From Oscillospiraceae bacterium (GTDB lineage: Bacteria > Bacillota > Clostridia > Oscillospirales > Oscillospiraceae): a DNA stretch of 64,000 nt. Below the pieces are notes generated by a model. That model was not told the DNA's origin, did not search any database, and saw only the letters and a program-made list of their open reading frames with translations. The stretch lies in assembly GCA_022800525.1 (NCBI GenBank), contig JAAWQM010000003.1, forward strand, positions 16,072 to 80,071, read 5' to 3'. The position numbers were made by a program, and so were the translations under genes. Shown here piece after piece: positions 57,699 through 64,000 of this stretch. Positions within the stretch are counted from its first letter, which is position 1. Each line of letters begins with the position of its first letter.

Positions 57699-58535
57699 AT
57701 GTCTATTAAATCATTCAAGCCGACGACCCCGTCCCGGCGGCACATGACCGTCTCCGGCTTCGACGGCATTGACAAGAAGGCCAAGCCGGAGCCCAGCCTG
57801 ACCGAGGTCCTGAAGAAGAGGGCCGGCCGCAACAGCTATGGCCGCATCACCGTCCGCCACCGGGGCGGCGGCAACAAGCGTAAGTACCGCATCATCGACT
57901 TTAAGCGGGATAAGGTGGATATGCCCGCCACCGTGCTGCGTCTGGAGTACGATCCCAACCGCAGCGCCAACATCGCCCTGGTGGAGTACGAGGACGGCGA
58001 GCGCCGCTATATCCTGGCTCCTGTGGGCCTGGCTGCCGGCGACAAGGTCATTTCCTCCGCCGAGGCCGACATCAAGCCCGGCAACGCGCTGCCTCTGGAG
58101 CGCATCCCTGTGGGTACCGTCATCCACAACATTGAGATGCATCCCGGCAAGGGCGGCCAGCTGGTCCGCTCCGCCGGTACCAGCGCCCAGCTGATGGCCA
58201 AGGAGGGCACTGACGCCCAGATCCGTATGCCCTCCGGCGAGGTGCGCATCATCCGCCTCAACTGCAAGGCTAGCATCGGCCAGGTGGGCAACATCGACCA
58301 TGAGAACATCCAGATCGGCAAGGCCGGCCGCAAGCGCAACATGGGCTGGCGGCCCACTGTCCGCGGCTCCGTCATGAACCCCTGCGACCACCCCCACGGC
58401 GGCGGCGAGGGCAAGAGCCCCGTGGGCCGTCCCGGCCCTGTAACCCCCTGGGGCAAACCCGCTCTGGGTTACAAGACCCGCAAGACCAAGAACCCGACTG
58501 ACAAGTTCATTGTCAAGCGTCGGAACACGAAGTAA
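57699..58535 (+). CDS. rplB: 50S ribosomal protein L2
   Basis: L2, 278 residues, required for subunit joining and peptidyl transfer. Seen: [21 protein letters not shown], the conserved histidine region [23 protein letters not shown] and [17 protein letters not shown] at the end. AAGGAGG precedes the ATG. Confidence 0.98.
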   Translation: MSIKSFKPTTPSRRHMTVSGFDGIDKKAKPEPSLTEVLKKRAGRNSYGRITVRHRGGGNKRKYRIIDFKRDKVDMPATVLRLEYDPNRSANIALVEYEDGERRYILAPVGLAAGDKVISSAEADIKPGNALPLERIPVGTVIHNIEMHPGKGGQLVRSAGTSAQLMAKEGTDAQIRMPSGEVRIIRLNCKASIGQVGNIDHENIQIGKAGRKRNMGWRPTVRGSVMNPCDHPHGGGEGKSPVGRPGPVTPWGKPALGYKTRKTKNPTDKFIVKRRNTK

Positions 58536-58550
58536 GGGAGGCAAGGAACT

Positions 58551-58814
58551 ATGAGCAGATCAGTCAAAAAAGGCCCGTATGTTGCCCCGGAGCTTCTCAA
58601 GCGGGTCGAGGCTATGAACAGCTCCGGCAAGAAGACCGTTCTCAAGACCTGGAGCCGCAGCTCCACCATCTACCCCGCGTTCGTGGGCCACACCATCGCG
58701 GTCCATGACGGCCGCAAGCACGTGCCCGTCTACATCCAGGAGGATATGGTGGGACACAAGCTGGGTGAGTTTGCCCCCACCCGCACCTTCCGCGGCCACG
58801 CCAAGGGCAAGTAA
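58551..58814 (+). CDS. rpsS: 30S ribosomal protein S19
   Basis: S19, 87 residues, in the 30S head near the A-site finger. Seen: [48 protein letters not shown], and [15 protein letters not shown]. Confidence 0.98.
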   Translation: MSRSVKKGPYVAPELLKRVEAMNSSGKKTVLKTWSRSSTIYPAFVGHTIAVHDGRKHVPVYIQEDMVGHKLGEFAPTRTFRGHAKGK

Positions 58815-58835
58815 TGAAGGAGGATGCAGATTAAA

Positions 58836-59171
58836 ATGGAAGCAAAGGCATATTTGAAATATCTCCGCATCTCTCCCCGCAAGGTGCAGATCGTTGCCGA
58901 TCTGATCCGCGGCAAGGATGTGAATACCGCCATGGCCATCCTCATGCAGACCCCCAAGGCTGCCTCTGAGCCCCTGATCAAGCTCCTCAAGAGCGCTGTG
59001 GCCAACGCGGAAAACAACAACAGTATGGACGTCGAGAAGCTGTATGTGTCCCAGGTGTTCGCCACCCCCGGCCCCATCCTCAAGAGAGTGATGCCCCGGG
59101 CCCAGGGCCGCGCCTTTCGGATCAACAAGCGGACGAGCCACGTGACCTTGGCGGTCGCGGAGAAAGCGTAA
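58836..59171 (+). CDS. rplV: 50S ribosomal protein L22
   Basis: L22, 111 residues, with a beta-hairpin in the exit tunnel where macrolide-resistance changes arise. Seen: [20 protein letters not shown] and [22 protein letters not shown]. The GGAGG at 58819-58823 abuts the ATG at 58824, so ATG 58836 (MEAKAYL) with proper spacing is chosen. Confidence 0.97.
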   Translation: MEAKAYLKYLRISPRKVQIVADLIRGKDVNTAMAILMQTPKAASEPLIKLLKSAVANAENNNSMDVEKLYVSQVFATPGPILKRVMPRAQGRAFRINKRTSHVTLAVAEKA

Positions 59172-59188
59172 GGAGGGAGTCAAGTTTT

Positions 59189-59950
59189 ATGGGACAGAAG
59201 GTTAATCCCCACGGTATGCGCGTGGGCGTCATCAAGGACTGGGATTCCCGTTGGTATGCCAGCAGCGAGAAGGTGGGCGATCTGCTTGTGGAGGACAAGA
59301 AGATCCGCGACTACCTGAAGAAGAAGCTCTACAACGCCCAGGTGCCCAAGATTGAGATCGAGCGCTCCAACGGCGGCGTCACCGTATTCCTCCACTGTGC
59401 CCGCCCTGGTATGGTCATCGGCAAGGAGGGCAAGGACATTGAGGCCACCCGCCTGGAGGTCGCCAAGCTCATCGGAAAGAACGTGAAGCTGAACATCGTC
59501 GAGGTCCGCAGCCCCGATATGAACGCCCAGCTGGTGGCGGAGAACATCGCCCAGCAGCTGGAGAAGCGCATCTCCCACCGCCGCGCCATGAAGAACGCCA
59601 TGGGCCGCGCCATGCGGGCCGGCGCCAAGGGCATCAAGTGCTGCTGCTCCGGGCGTCTGGGCGGTCGCGAGATCGCCGGCGTGGAGCACTACCATGAGGG
59701 CACCATCCCCCTGCAGACCATCCGCGCCGATATTGAGTACGGCTTTGCGGAGGCCGCCACCACCTTTGGCCGCATCGGCGTGAAGGTGTGGATCTACAAG
59801 GGCGAGGTCCTCTCCCAGGCCCTGCGCACCGACAATAACCGCGGCGGCTTCAACCGCAGCGGCGACAGCCGTCCCCCCCGCCGTGACGGACAGGGCGCCG
59901 GCTTCAACCGGGGCCCCCGTCCCGAGAAGAAAGAAGGAGGCGCTCAGTAA
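59189..59950 (+). CDS. rpsC: 30S ribosomal protein S3
   Basis: S3, 253 residues, part of the mRNA entry channel. It has the N-terminal KH domain ([21 protein letters not shown]) and the C-terminal domain ([38 protein letters not shown]). The C-terminal tail is longer than in many species and rich in Arg/Gly ([33 protein letters not shown]), an RG-rich low-complexity end. Its stop overlaps the rplP start (TAATG). Confidence 0.98.
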   Translation: MGQKVNPHGMRVGVIKDWDSRWYASSEKVGDLLVEDKKIRDYLKKKLYNAQVPKIEIERSNGGVTVFLHCARPGMVIGKEGKDIEATRLEVAKLIGKNVKLNIVEVRSPDMNAQLVAENIAQQLEKRISHRRAMKNAMGRAMRAGAKGIKCCCSGRLGGREIAGVEHYHEGTIPLQTIRADIEYGFAEAATTFGRIGVKVWIYKGEVLSQALRTDNNRGGFNRSGDSRPPRRDGQGAGFNRGPRPEKKEGGAQ

Positions 59951-60384
59951 TGCTTCTGCCTAAGAGAGTCAAGTACCGCAGAGTCCACCGCGGCCGCCTC
60001 ACCGGCAAGGCCATGCGCGGCAATACCATCACCTACGGCGAGTTCGGCCTGGTGGCCACAGAGCCCGCCTGGATCACCTCCAACCAGATTGAAGCCGCCC
60101 GTATCGCCATGACCCGCTATACCAAGCGCGGCGGCCAGGTGTGGATCAAGATCTTCCCCGACAAGCCCGTCACCGAGAAGCCCGCCGAGACCCGTATGGG
60201 CTCCGGTAAGGGATCCCCCGAGTACTGGGTGGCCGTGGTCAAGCCCGGCCGCGTCATGTTCGAGATCGCCGGCGTCTCCGAGGAGATCGCCCGCGAGGCC
60301 CTCCGTCTGGCCAGCCACAAGCTGCCCATCAAGACGAAGATCGTCAAGCGTGAGGACCTGGAAGCGCAGAAAGCAGGTGAATGA
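59950..60384 (+). CDS. rplP: 50S ribosomal protein L16
   Basis: L16, 144 residues, near the A site. Seen: [29 protein letters not shown] and [29 protein letters not shown]. One-base overlap with rpsC. Confidence 0.98.
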   Translation: MLLPKRVKYRRVHRGRLTGKAMRGNTITYGEFGLVATEPAWITSNQIEAARIAMTRYTKRGGQVWIKIFPDKPVTEKPAETRMGSGKGSPEYWVAVVKPGRVMFEIAGVSEEIAREALRLASHKLPIKTKIVKREDLEAQKAGE

Positions 60385-60385
60385 G

Positions 60386-60595
60386 ATGAAGGCAAGTGAG
60401 ATCAAGAAGATCCGTGAGATGAGTGAGGCGGAGCGGGGCGAGAAGCTGGAGAGCCTGAAGAAGGATCTCTTCTTCCTGCGGATGCAGCACGCCACCAACC
60501 AGCTTGACAACCCCCTGAAGATCGCCGAGGTCAAGCGCGACATTGCCCGAGTCAAGACCATTATCCGCGAGCAGCAGACCGCTGCCGCTAAATGA
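60386..60595 (+). CDS. rpmC: 50S ribosomal protein L29
   Basis: L29, 69 residues, two-helix protein at the tunnel exit: [35 protein letters not shown]. The start ATG 60386 lies one base after the rplP stop; the track start at 60350 lies inside rplP. Confidence 0.96.
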   Translation: MKASEIKKIREMSEAERGEKLESLKKDLFFLRMQHATNQLDNPLKIAEVKRDIARVKTIIREQQTAAAK

Positions 60596-60615
60596 GAAGA
60601 AGGAGGGGTATCGAG

Positions 60616-60879
60616 ATGAGTGAAGCAAGAACGTCCTCCCGGAAGACTCGGGTCGGCAAGGTCGTATCCGACAAGATGGACAAGACCGTGGTGGTGGCCA
60701 TCGAGGACCGCGTGGCCCACCCCCTGTATAAGAAGATCGTCGGCCGCACCTATAAGCTCAAAGCTCATGACGAGCAGAATGCCTGCGGCGTGGGCGACAA
60801 GGTGAAGGTCATGGAGACCCGCCCCCTGTCCAAGGACAAGCGCTGGCGCGTGGTCGAGATCATTGAGAAAGCGAAGTAA
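60616..60879 (+). CDS. rpsQ: 30S ribosomal protein S17
   Basis: S17, 87 residues, OB-fold assembly protein: [68 protein letters not shown] precedes ATG 60616, so the track start at 60592 is not used. Confidence 0.97.
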   Translation: MSEARTSSRKTRVGKVVSDKMDKTVVVAIEDRVAHPLYKKIVGRTYKLKAHDEQNACGVGDKVKVMETRPLSKDKRWRVVEIIEKAK

Positions 60880-60893
60880 GGAGGCGCCGAAAC

Positions 60894-61262
60894 ATGATTC
60901 AGCAGGAATCCTTTCTGAAGGTCGCCGACAATACCGGCGCCAAGGAGATCAAGTGCATCCGTGTCCTGGGCGGATCCAAGCGCAAGTACGGCAATATCGG
61001 CGATGTCATCGTCGCCTCCGTGCGCAAGTCCACCCCCGGCGGCACGGTGAAGAAGGGCGAGGTGGTCAAGGCCGTCATTGTGCGCTCTGCCAAGGGCGTG
61101 CGCCGGGCCGACGGGACCTACGTCCGCTTTGACGACAACGCCGCCGTCCTCATCAAGGACGACCGGAACCCCAGAGGGACCCGTATCTTTGGGCCCGTGG
61201 CACGCGAGCTGCGCGACAAGGACTACATGAAGATCCTGTCCCTGGCTCCCGAAGTCGTGTAA
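60894..61262 (+). CDS. rplN: 50S ribosomal protein L14
   Basis: L14, 122 residues, at the subunit interface: [32 protein letters not shown] and [22 protein letters not shown]. First gene of what is the spc operon in E. coli; here it continues the same transcript. Confidence 0.98.
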   Translation: MIQQESFLKVADNTGAKEIKCIRVLGGSKRKYGNIGDVIVASVRKSTPGGTVKKGEVVKAVIVRSAKGVRRADGTYVRFDDNAAVLIKDDRNPRGTRIFGPVARELRDKDYMKILSLAPEVV

Positions 61263-61278
61263 GGAGGAGCGGAGAGAA

Positions 61279-61617
61279 ATGGCTATGAATATCAAGAAGG
61301 GCGACACCGTTGTCGTCCTGTCCGGCAAGGACAAGGGCAAGCAGGGCAAGGTGCAGGGCACCGTCCCCGGCGAGTCCAAGGTGGTGGTGGAGGGCGTAAA
61401 CGTGGTCACCTGCCACACCAAGCCCCGCCGTCAGGGGGAGGAGGGCGGCATCGTCCGCCGGGAGGCCCCCATCCGGGAGTGCAAGGTGCAGCTGGTCTGC
61501 CCCAAGTGCGGCAAGGCCACCCGCGTTGCCCACAAGCGCGTGAAGAAGACCGTCTCCGGCAAGGAGAAGATGATGGGCATCCGCGTCTGCAAGAAGTGCG
61601 GCGCGGAGGAAATTTGA
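61279..61617 (+). CDS. rplX: 50S ribosomal protein L24
   Basis: L24, 112 residues, assembly initiator. KOW motif MNIKKGDTVVVLSGKDKGKQGKV. The C-terminal part carries two CxxC pairs (CPKCGK and CKKCGAEEI), the zinc-binding-like variant common in clostridia. Confidence 0.97.
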   Translation: MAMNIKKGDTVVVLSGKDKGKQGKVQGTVPGESKVVVEGVNVVTCHTKPRRQGEEGGIVRREAPIRECKVQLVCPKCGKATRVAHKRVKKTVSGKEKMMGIRVCKKCGAEEI

Positions 61618-61634
61618 GAGAGGAGTAGGGAACT

Positions 61635-62174
61635 ATGCCGGCTTTAAGAACAAAGTACCAAGAGGAAGTCGCTCCTGCTCTGATGAAGAAGTTCGAGTAC
61701 AAGAGCGTCATGCAGATCCCCAAGATCGACAAGGTGGTCGTCAACGTCGGCTGCGGCGAGGCCCGGGACAACGCCAAGGTGCTGGACGCCGTGGTTCGGG
61801 ACCTGACCACCATCACCGGCCAGAAGGCCATCGTCACCATCGCCAAGAAGAGCGTGGCCAACTTCAAGGTCCGCGAGGGGATGCCCGTGGGCGCGAAGGT
61901 CACTTTGCGGGGCAATAAGATGTGGGAGTTCCTGGACCGCCTGTTCAACGTGGCCCTGCCCCGCGTCCGCGACTTCCACGGCATCAACCCCAACTCCTTC
62001 GACGGCCGGGGCAACTACGCCCTGGGCATCAAGGAGCAGCTCATCTTCCCTGAGATCGAGTACGACAAGATCGACAAGATCCGCGGCATGGACATCATCA
62101 TCTGCACCACCGCGAAAACCGACGAAGAGGCCAAGGCCCTGCTTGAGCAGGTGGGCGCCCCCTTCGAGCGCTGA
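61635..62174 (+). CDS. rplE: 50S ribosomal protein L5
   Basis: L5, 179 residues, binds 5S rRNA. Seen: [53 protein letters not shown] and [17 protein letters not shown]. Confidence 0.98.
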   Translation: MPALRTKYQEEVAPALMKKFEYKSVMQIPKIDKVVVNVGCGEARDNAKVLDAVVRDLTTITGQKAIVTIAKKSVANFKVREGMPVGAKVTLRGNKMWEFLDRLFNVALPRVRDFHGINPNSFDGRGNYALGIKEQLIFPEIEYDKIDKIRGMDIIICTTAKTDEEAKALLEQVGAPFER

Positions 62175-62191
62175 TTTGGGAGGATTAAAAA

Positions 62192-62377
62192 ATGGCGAAA
62201 AAGTCTATGATTCTAAAGCAGCAGGCCGAGCCCAAGTTCTCCACCCGCCGCTACAACCGCTGCAAGATCTGCGGCCGCCCCCACGCCTACCTGCGGGACT
62301 ACGGCGTGTGCCGCATCTGCTTCCGGGAGCTGGCGTACAAGGGGGAGATCCCCGGCGTGCGCAAGGCTTCCTGGTAA
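62192..62377 (+). CDS. rpsZ: 30S ribosomal protein S14, zinc type Z
   Basis: S14, 61 residues, with four Cys (CKICGR and CRICF) that bind zinc, the short form typical of Firmicutes. GGAGG precedes the ATG. A 121-base gap to rpsH follows. Confidence 0.97.
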   Translation: MAKKSMILKQQAEPKFSTRRYNRCKICGRPHAYLRDYGVCRICFRELAYKGEIPGVRKASW

Positions 62378-62384
62378 GAGGGCC

Positions 62385-62494
62385 GTTTGTTTGTCAACAG
62401 GATGTTGAAAGGTCGCCGTGAATTACCCAATTCGTGGCGATACCTCAACACCTAAACAGCCGGCAGGCTGTAACTTCAAATGAGGAGGAAAACC
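62385..62494 (+). promoter_or_regulatory. Structured gap between rpsZ and rpsH
   Basis: GTTGA-GGTCGCC (from about 62412) pairs with GGCGATACC-TCAAC (to about 62450) around a GAATT-accc-AATTC hairpin. A second small stem (GCCGGC/GCTG) lies just before the rpsH ribosome binding site. S8 is the autoregulator of the spc operon in E. coli, so a protein-binding mRNA site upstream of rpsH is plausible. Confidence 0.45.
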
Positions 62495-62498
62495 ACCC

Positions 62499-62897
62499 AT
62501 GCACATCACAGATCCCATCGCGGATATGCTCACCCGTATCCGCAACGCCAACAGCGCCAAGCATGAGACCGTCGACGTTCCCGCTTCCAACATGAAGAAG
62601 TCCATCGCCCAGATTCTCCTGGACGAGGGCTATATCAAGAGCTTCCAGCTCATCGACGACGGCACCCAGGGCGTGATCCGCATCACCCTCAAGTACAACG
62701 CGGGCAAGGAGCGGGTCATCACCGGCCTGCGCCGGGTGAGCAAGCCCGGCCTGCGCTGCTACGCCGGCGCGGAGGAGCTCCCCCGCGTCCTGCGGGGCCT
62801 GGGCATCGCTATCATTTCCACTTCCAAGGGCGTCATGACCGACAAGTCCGCTCGCGCGGCCCATGTCGGCGGTGAGGTCCTGGCATTCGTCTGGTAA
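62499..62897 (+). CDS. rpsH: 30S ribosomal protein S8
   Basis: S8, 132 residues, primary 16S rRNA binder and spc operon regulator in E. coli: [50 protein letters not shown] and [18 protein letters not shown]. Its leader gap holds a hairpin that could be its own target. Confidence 0.98.
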   Translation: MHITDPIADMLTRIRNANSAKHETVDVPASNMKKSIAQILLDEGYIKSFQLIDDGTQGVIRITLKYNAGKERVITGLRRVSKPGLRCYAGAEELPRVLRGLGIAIISTSKGVMTDKSARAAHVGGEVLAFVW

Positions 62898-62910
62898 GGA
62901 GGGTATTGAC

Positions 62911-63456
62911 ATGAGTAGAATTGGCAGAATGCCCATTACCGTCCCCGCCGGCGTAGAAGTCACCGTCGCCGAGGGCAACGTAGTGACCGTCAAGGGGCCC
63001 AAGGGCACCCTGACCCAGAAGTTCCACCCCAACATGATGATCGAGCGGGACGGCGAGGTCCTGCACGTCAAGCGCCCCAACGATTCCAAGGAGAACCGCT
63101 CCCTCCACGGCCTCACCCGGACCCTGCTCCACAACATGGTGGTGGGCGTCCACGAGACCTACAAGAAGGAGCTGGAGATCAACGGCGTTGGCTACCGCGC
63201 CGCCAAGGAGGGCAAGAACCTGGTGCTGAACATCGGTTACTCCCACCAGGTCACCGTTCCCGAGGTGGAGGGCATCACCATTGAGGTTCCCGCCCCTAAC
63301 AAGGTTGTCATCATCGGCTGCGACAAGCAGCAGGTGGGCCAGTTCGCCGCCGAGGTCCGCGAGAAGCGTCCCCCGGAGCCCTATAAGGGCAAGGGCATCA
63401 AGTACGTGGACGAGGTCATCCGCCGCAAGGTCGGTAAGACCGGCGCGAAGAAGTAA
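62911..63456 (+). CDS. rplF: 50S ribosomal protein L6
   Basis: L6, 181 residues, near the GTPase centre: [38 protein letters not shown] and [24 protein letters not shown]. Start ATG 62911 follows AAGGAGG; the track start at 62863 is inside rpsH. Confidence 0.98.
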   Translation: MSRIGRMPITVPAGVEVTVAEGNVVTVKGPKGTLTQKFHPNMMIERDGEVLHVKRPNDSKENRSLHGLTRTLLHNMVVGVHETYKKELEINGVGYRAAKEGKNLVLNIGYSHQVTVPEVEGITIEVPAPNKVVIIGCDKQQVGQFAAEVREKRPPEPYKGKGIKYVDEVIRRKVGKTGAKK

Positions 63457-63470
63457 GGAGGCGAGCTGAA

Positions 63471-63821
63471 ATGATTAAGAGACCCAACACCAACGCCCAG
63501 CGCCTGAAGAGGCACAAGCGCGTGCGCGCGAAGATCTCCGGCACCGCCCAGTGCCCCCGTCTGAACGTGTTCCGCAGCGAGAAGAATATCTACGCCCAGG
63601 TGATTGACGACGTCAGTGGCGTCACCCTGTGCTCCGCTTCCTCCCTGAAGCTGGACCGCGGCAACAACAAGGCCGCTGCCCGTGAGGTCGGCAACGCCGT
63701 GGCCAAGGCGGCTCTCGCCAAGGGCATCGAGACCGTTGTCTTTGACCGGGGCGGCTACCTGTACCACGGCCGCGTGGCCGAGCTGGCCGAAGGCGCCCGC
63801 GAGGGCGGGCTGAAATTCTAA
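63471..63821 (+). CDS. rplR: 50S ribosomal protein L18
   Basis: L18, 116 residues, 5S rRNA binder: [37 protein letters not shown] and [28 protein letters not shown]. Confidence 0.98.
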   Translation: MIKRPNTNAQRLKRHKRVRAKISGTAQCPRLNVFRSEKNIYAQVIDDVSGVTLCSASSLKLDRGNNKAAAREVGNAVAKAALAKGIETVVFDRGGYLYHGRVAELAEGAREGGLKF

Positions 63822-63841
63822 GGGAGGAGGAGAACAAAACT

Positions 63842-64000
63842 ATGGCTAGATTTGAAAAGCCCCAGAGCGAGTATATCGAGAAGGTCGTACACCTCAACCG
63901 TGTCAGCAAGACCGTCAAGGGCGGCCGCGTCATGAAGTTCTCCGCCCTGATGGTCGTCGGCGACGGCAAGGGCAAGGTGGGCTTCGGCCTGGGCAAGGCC
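63842..64000 (+). CDS. rpsE: 30S ribosomal protein S5, 3' truncated by window edge
   Basis: The first 53 residues of S5 ([27 protein letters not shown], then [25 protein letters not shown]), the double-stranded RNA-binding domain. GGGAGGAGG precedes the ATG. The rest lies beyond the window. Confidence 0.96.
   Translation, partial: MARFEKPQSEYIEKVVHLNRVSKTVKGGRVMKFSALMVVGDGKGKVGFGLGKA

Overview
The window looks like a chromosomal segment of a strictly anaerobic, GC-rich Firmicute of the gut-dwelling Oscillospiraceae type (Flavonifractor/Intestinimonas/Lawsonibacter-like; inference from gene content, no search was run). Supporting signs are a large pyruvate:ferredoxin oxidoreductase, a PheRS T-box, a LicT-type antiterminator locus, zinc-finger S14 and cysteine-bearing L24, a BceAB-type exporter, AGGAGG ribosome binding sites and sigma-A-like promoters with 16-17 base spacers. 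Because GC is high, most lines of the ORF track are antisense or frame shadows, some over 1,000 codons long.

Layout. 1-6.0 kb: 3' part of a dihydropyrimidinase, convergent and overlapping with a TerB-like/AAA+ protein; an AI-2E family membrane protein; a structured RNA candidate; a YifB/ComM ATPase. 6.4-14 kb: PFOR (nifJ), an aldo/keto reductase with ferredoxin tail, a DUF3795-like protein lacking an obvious start codon, and lepA. 14-17.5 kb: an XRE regulator and a pyrimidine nucleoside salvage operon (uridine phosphorylase, deoC, cdd). 17.6-21.5 kb: a minus-strand operon LUD protein - lipoprotein - N6-adenine DNA methylase. 21.8-24.6 kb: uvrC coupled to an internally deleted amidohydrolase, and HPr. 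25-30.2 kb: a Phe-type T-box leading first into a polysaccharide deacetylase lipoprotein, then pheS and pheT; PheT carries an apparent duplication of its OB domain. 30.4-34.7 kb: an XRE-AbrB regulator with an ABC exporter, a transglutaminase-like lipoprotein and a phosphoribosyltransferase.

34.9-43.6 kb is the most interesting block: eight co-directional, tightly spaced genes from one strong promoter, encoding an aspartate/glutamate racemase, two lipoproteins (one transglutaminase-like), an adenylation enzyme, an acyl carrier protein, an MBOAT acyltransferase, an SGNH-like protein with Cys at the nucleophile position and an AsnB-type amidotransferase. This resembles a Dlt pathway, but the racemase and AsnB suggest that an acidic D-amino acid or its amide, rather than D-alanine, may be attached to a surface polymer.

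43.7-48.3 kb: a beta-glucoside PTS operon (licT-bglP-bglA) with its RAT/terminator. 48.4-51.8 kb: BceAB-like exporter with two small membrane proteins. 52-54.5 kb: a secreted protein fusing GH24-like, InlB-like repeat, SLH and GH25 parts. 54.6-55.1 kb: a low-GC GNAT acetyltransferase. 55.3-64 kb: the S10-spc ribosomal protein operon from its promoter and leader through rpsJ-rplC-rplD-rplW-rplB-rpsS-rplV-rpsC-rplP-rpmC-rpsQ-rplN-rplX-rplE-rpsZ-rpsH-rplF-rplR into rpsE, which is cut by the window end.
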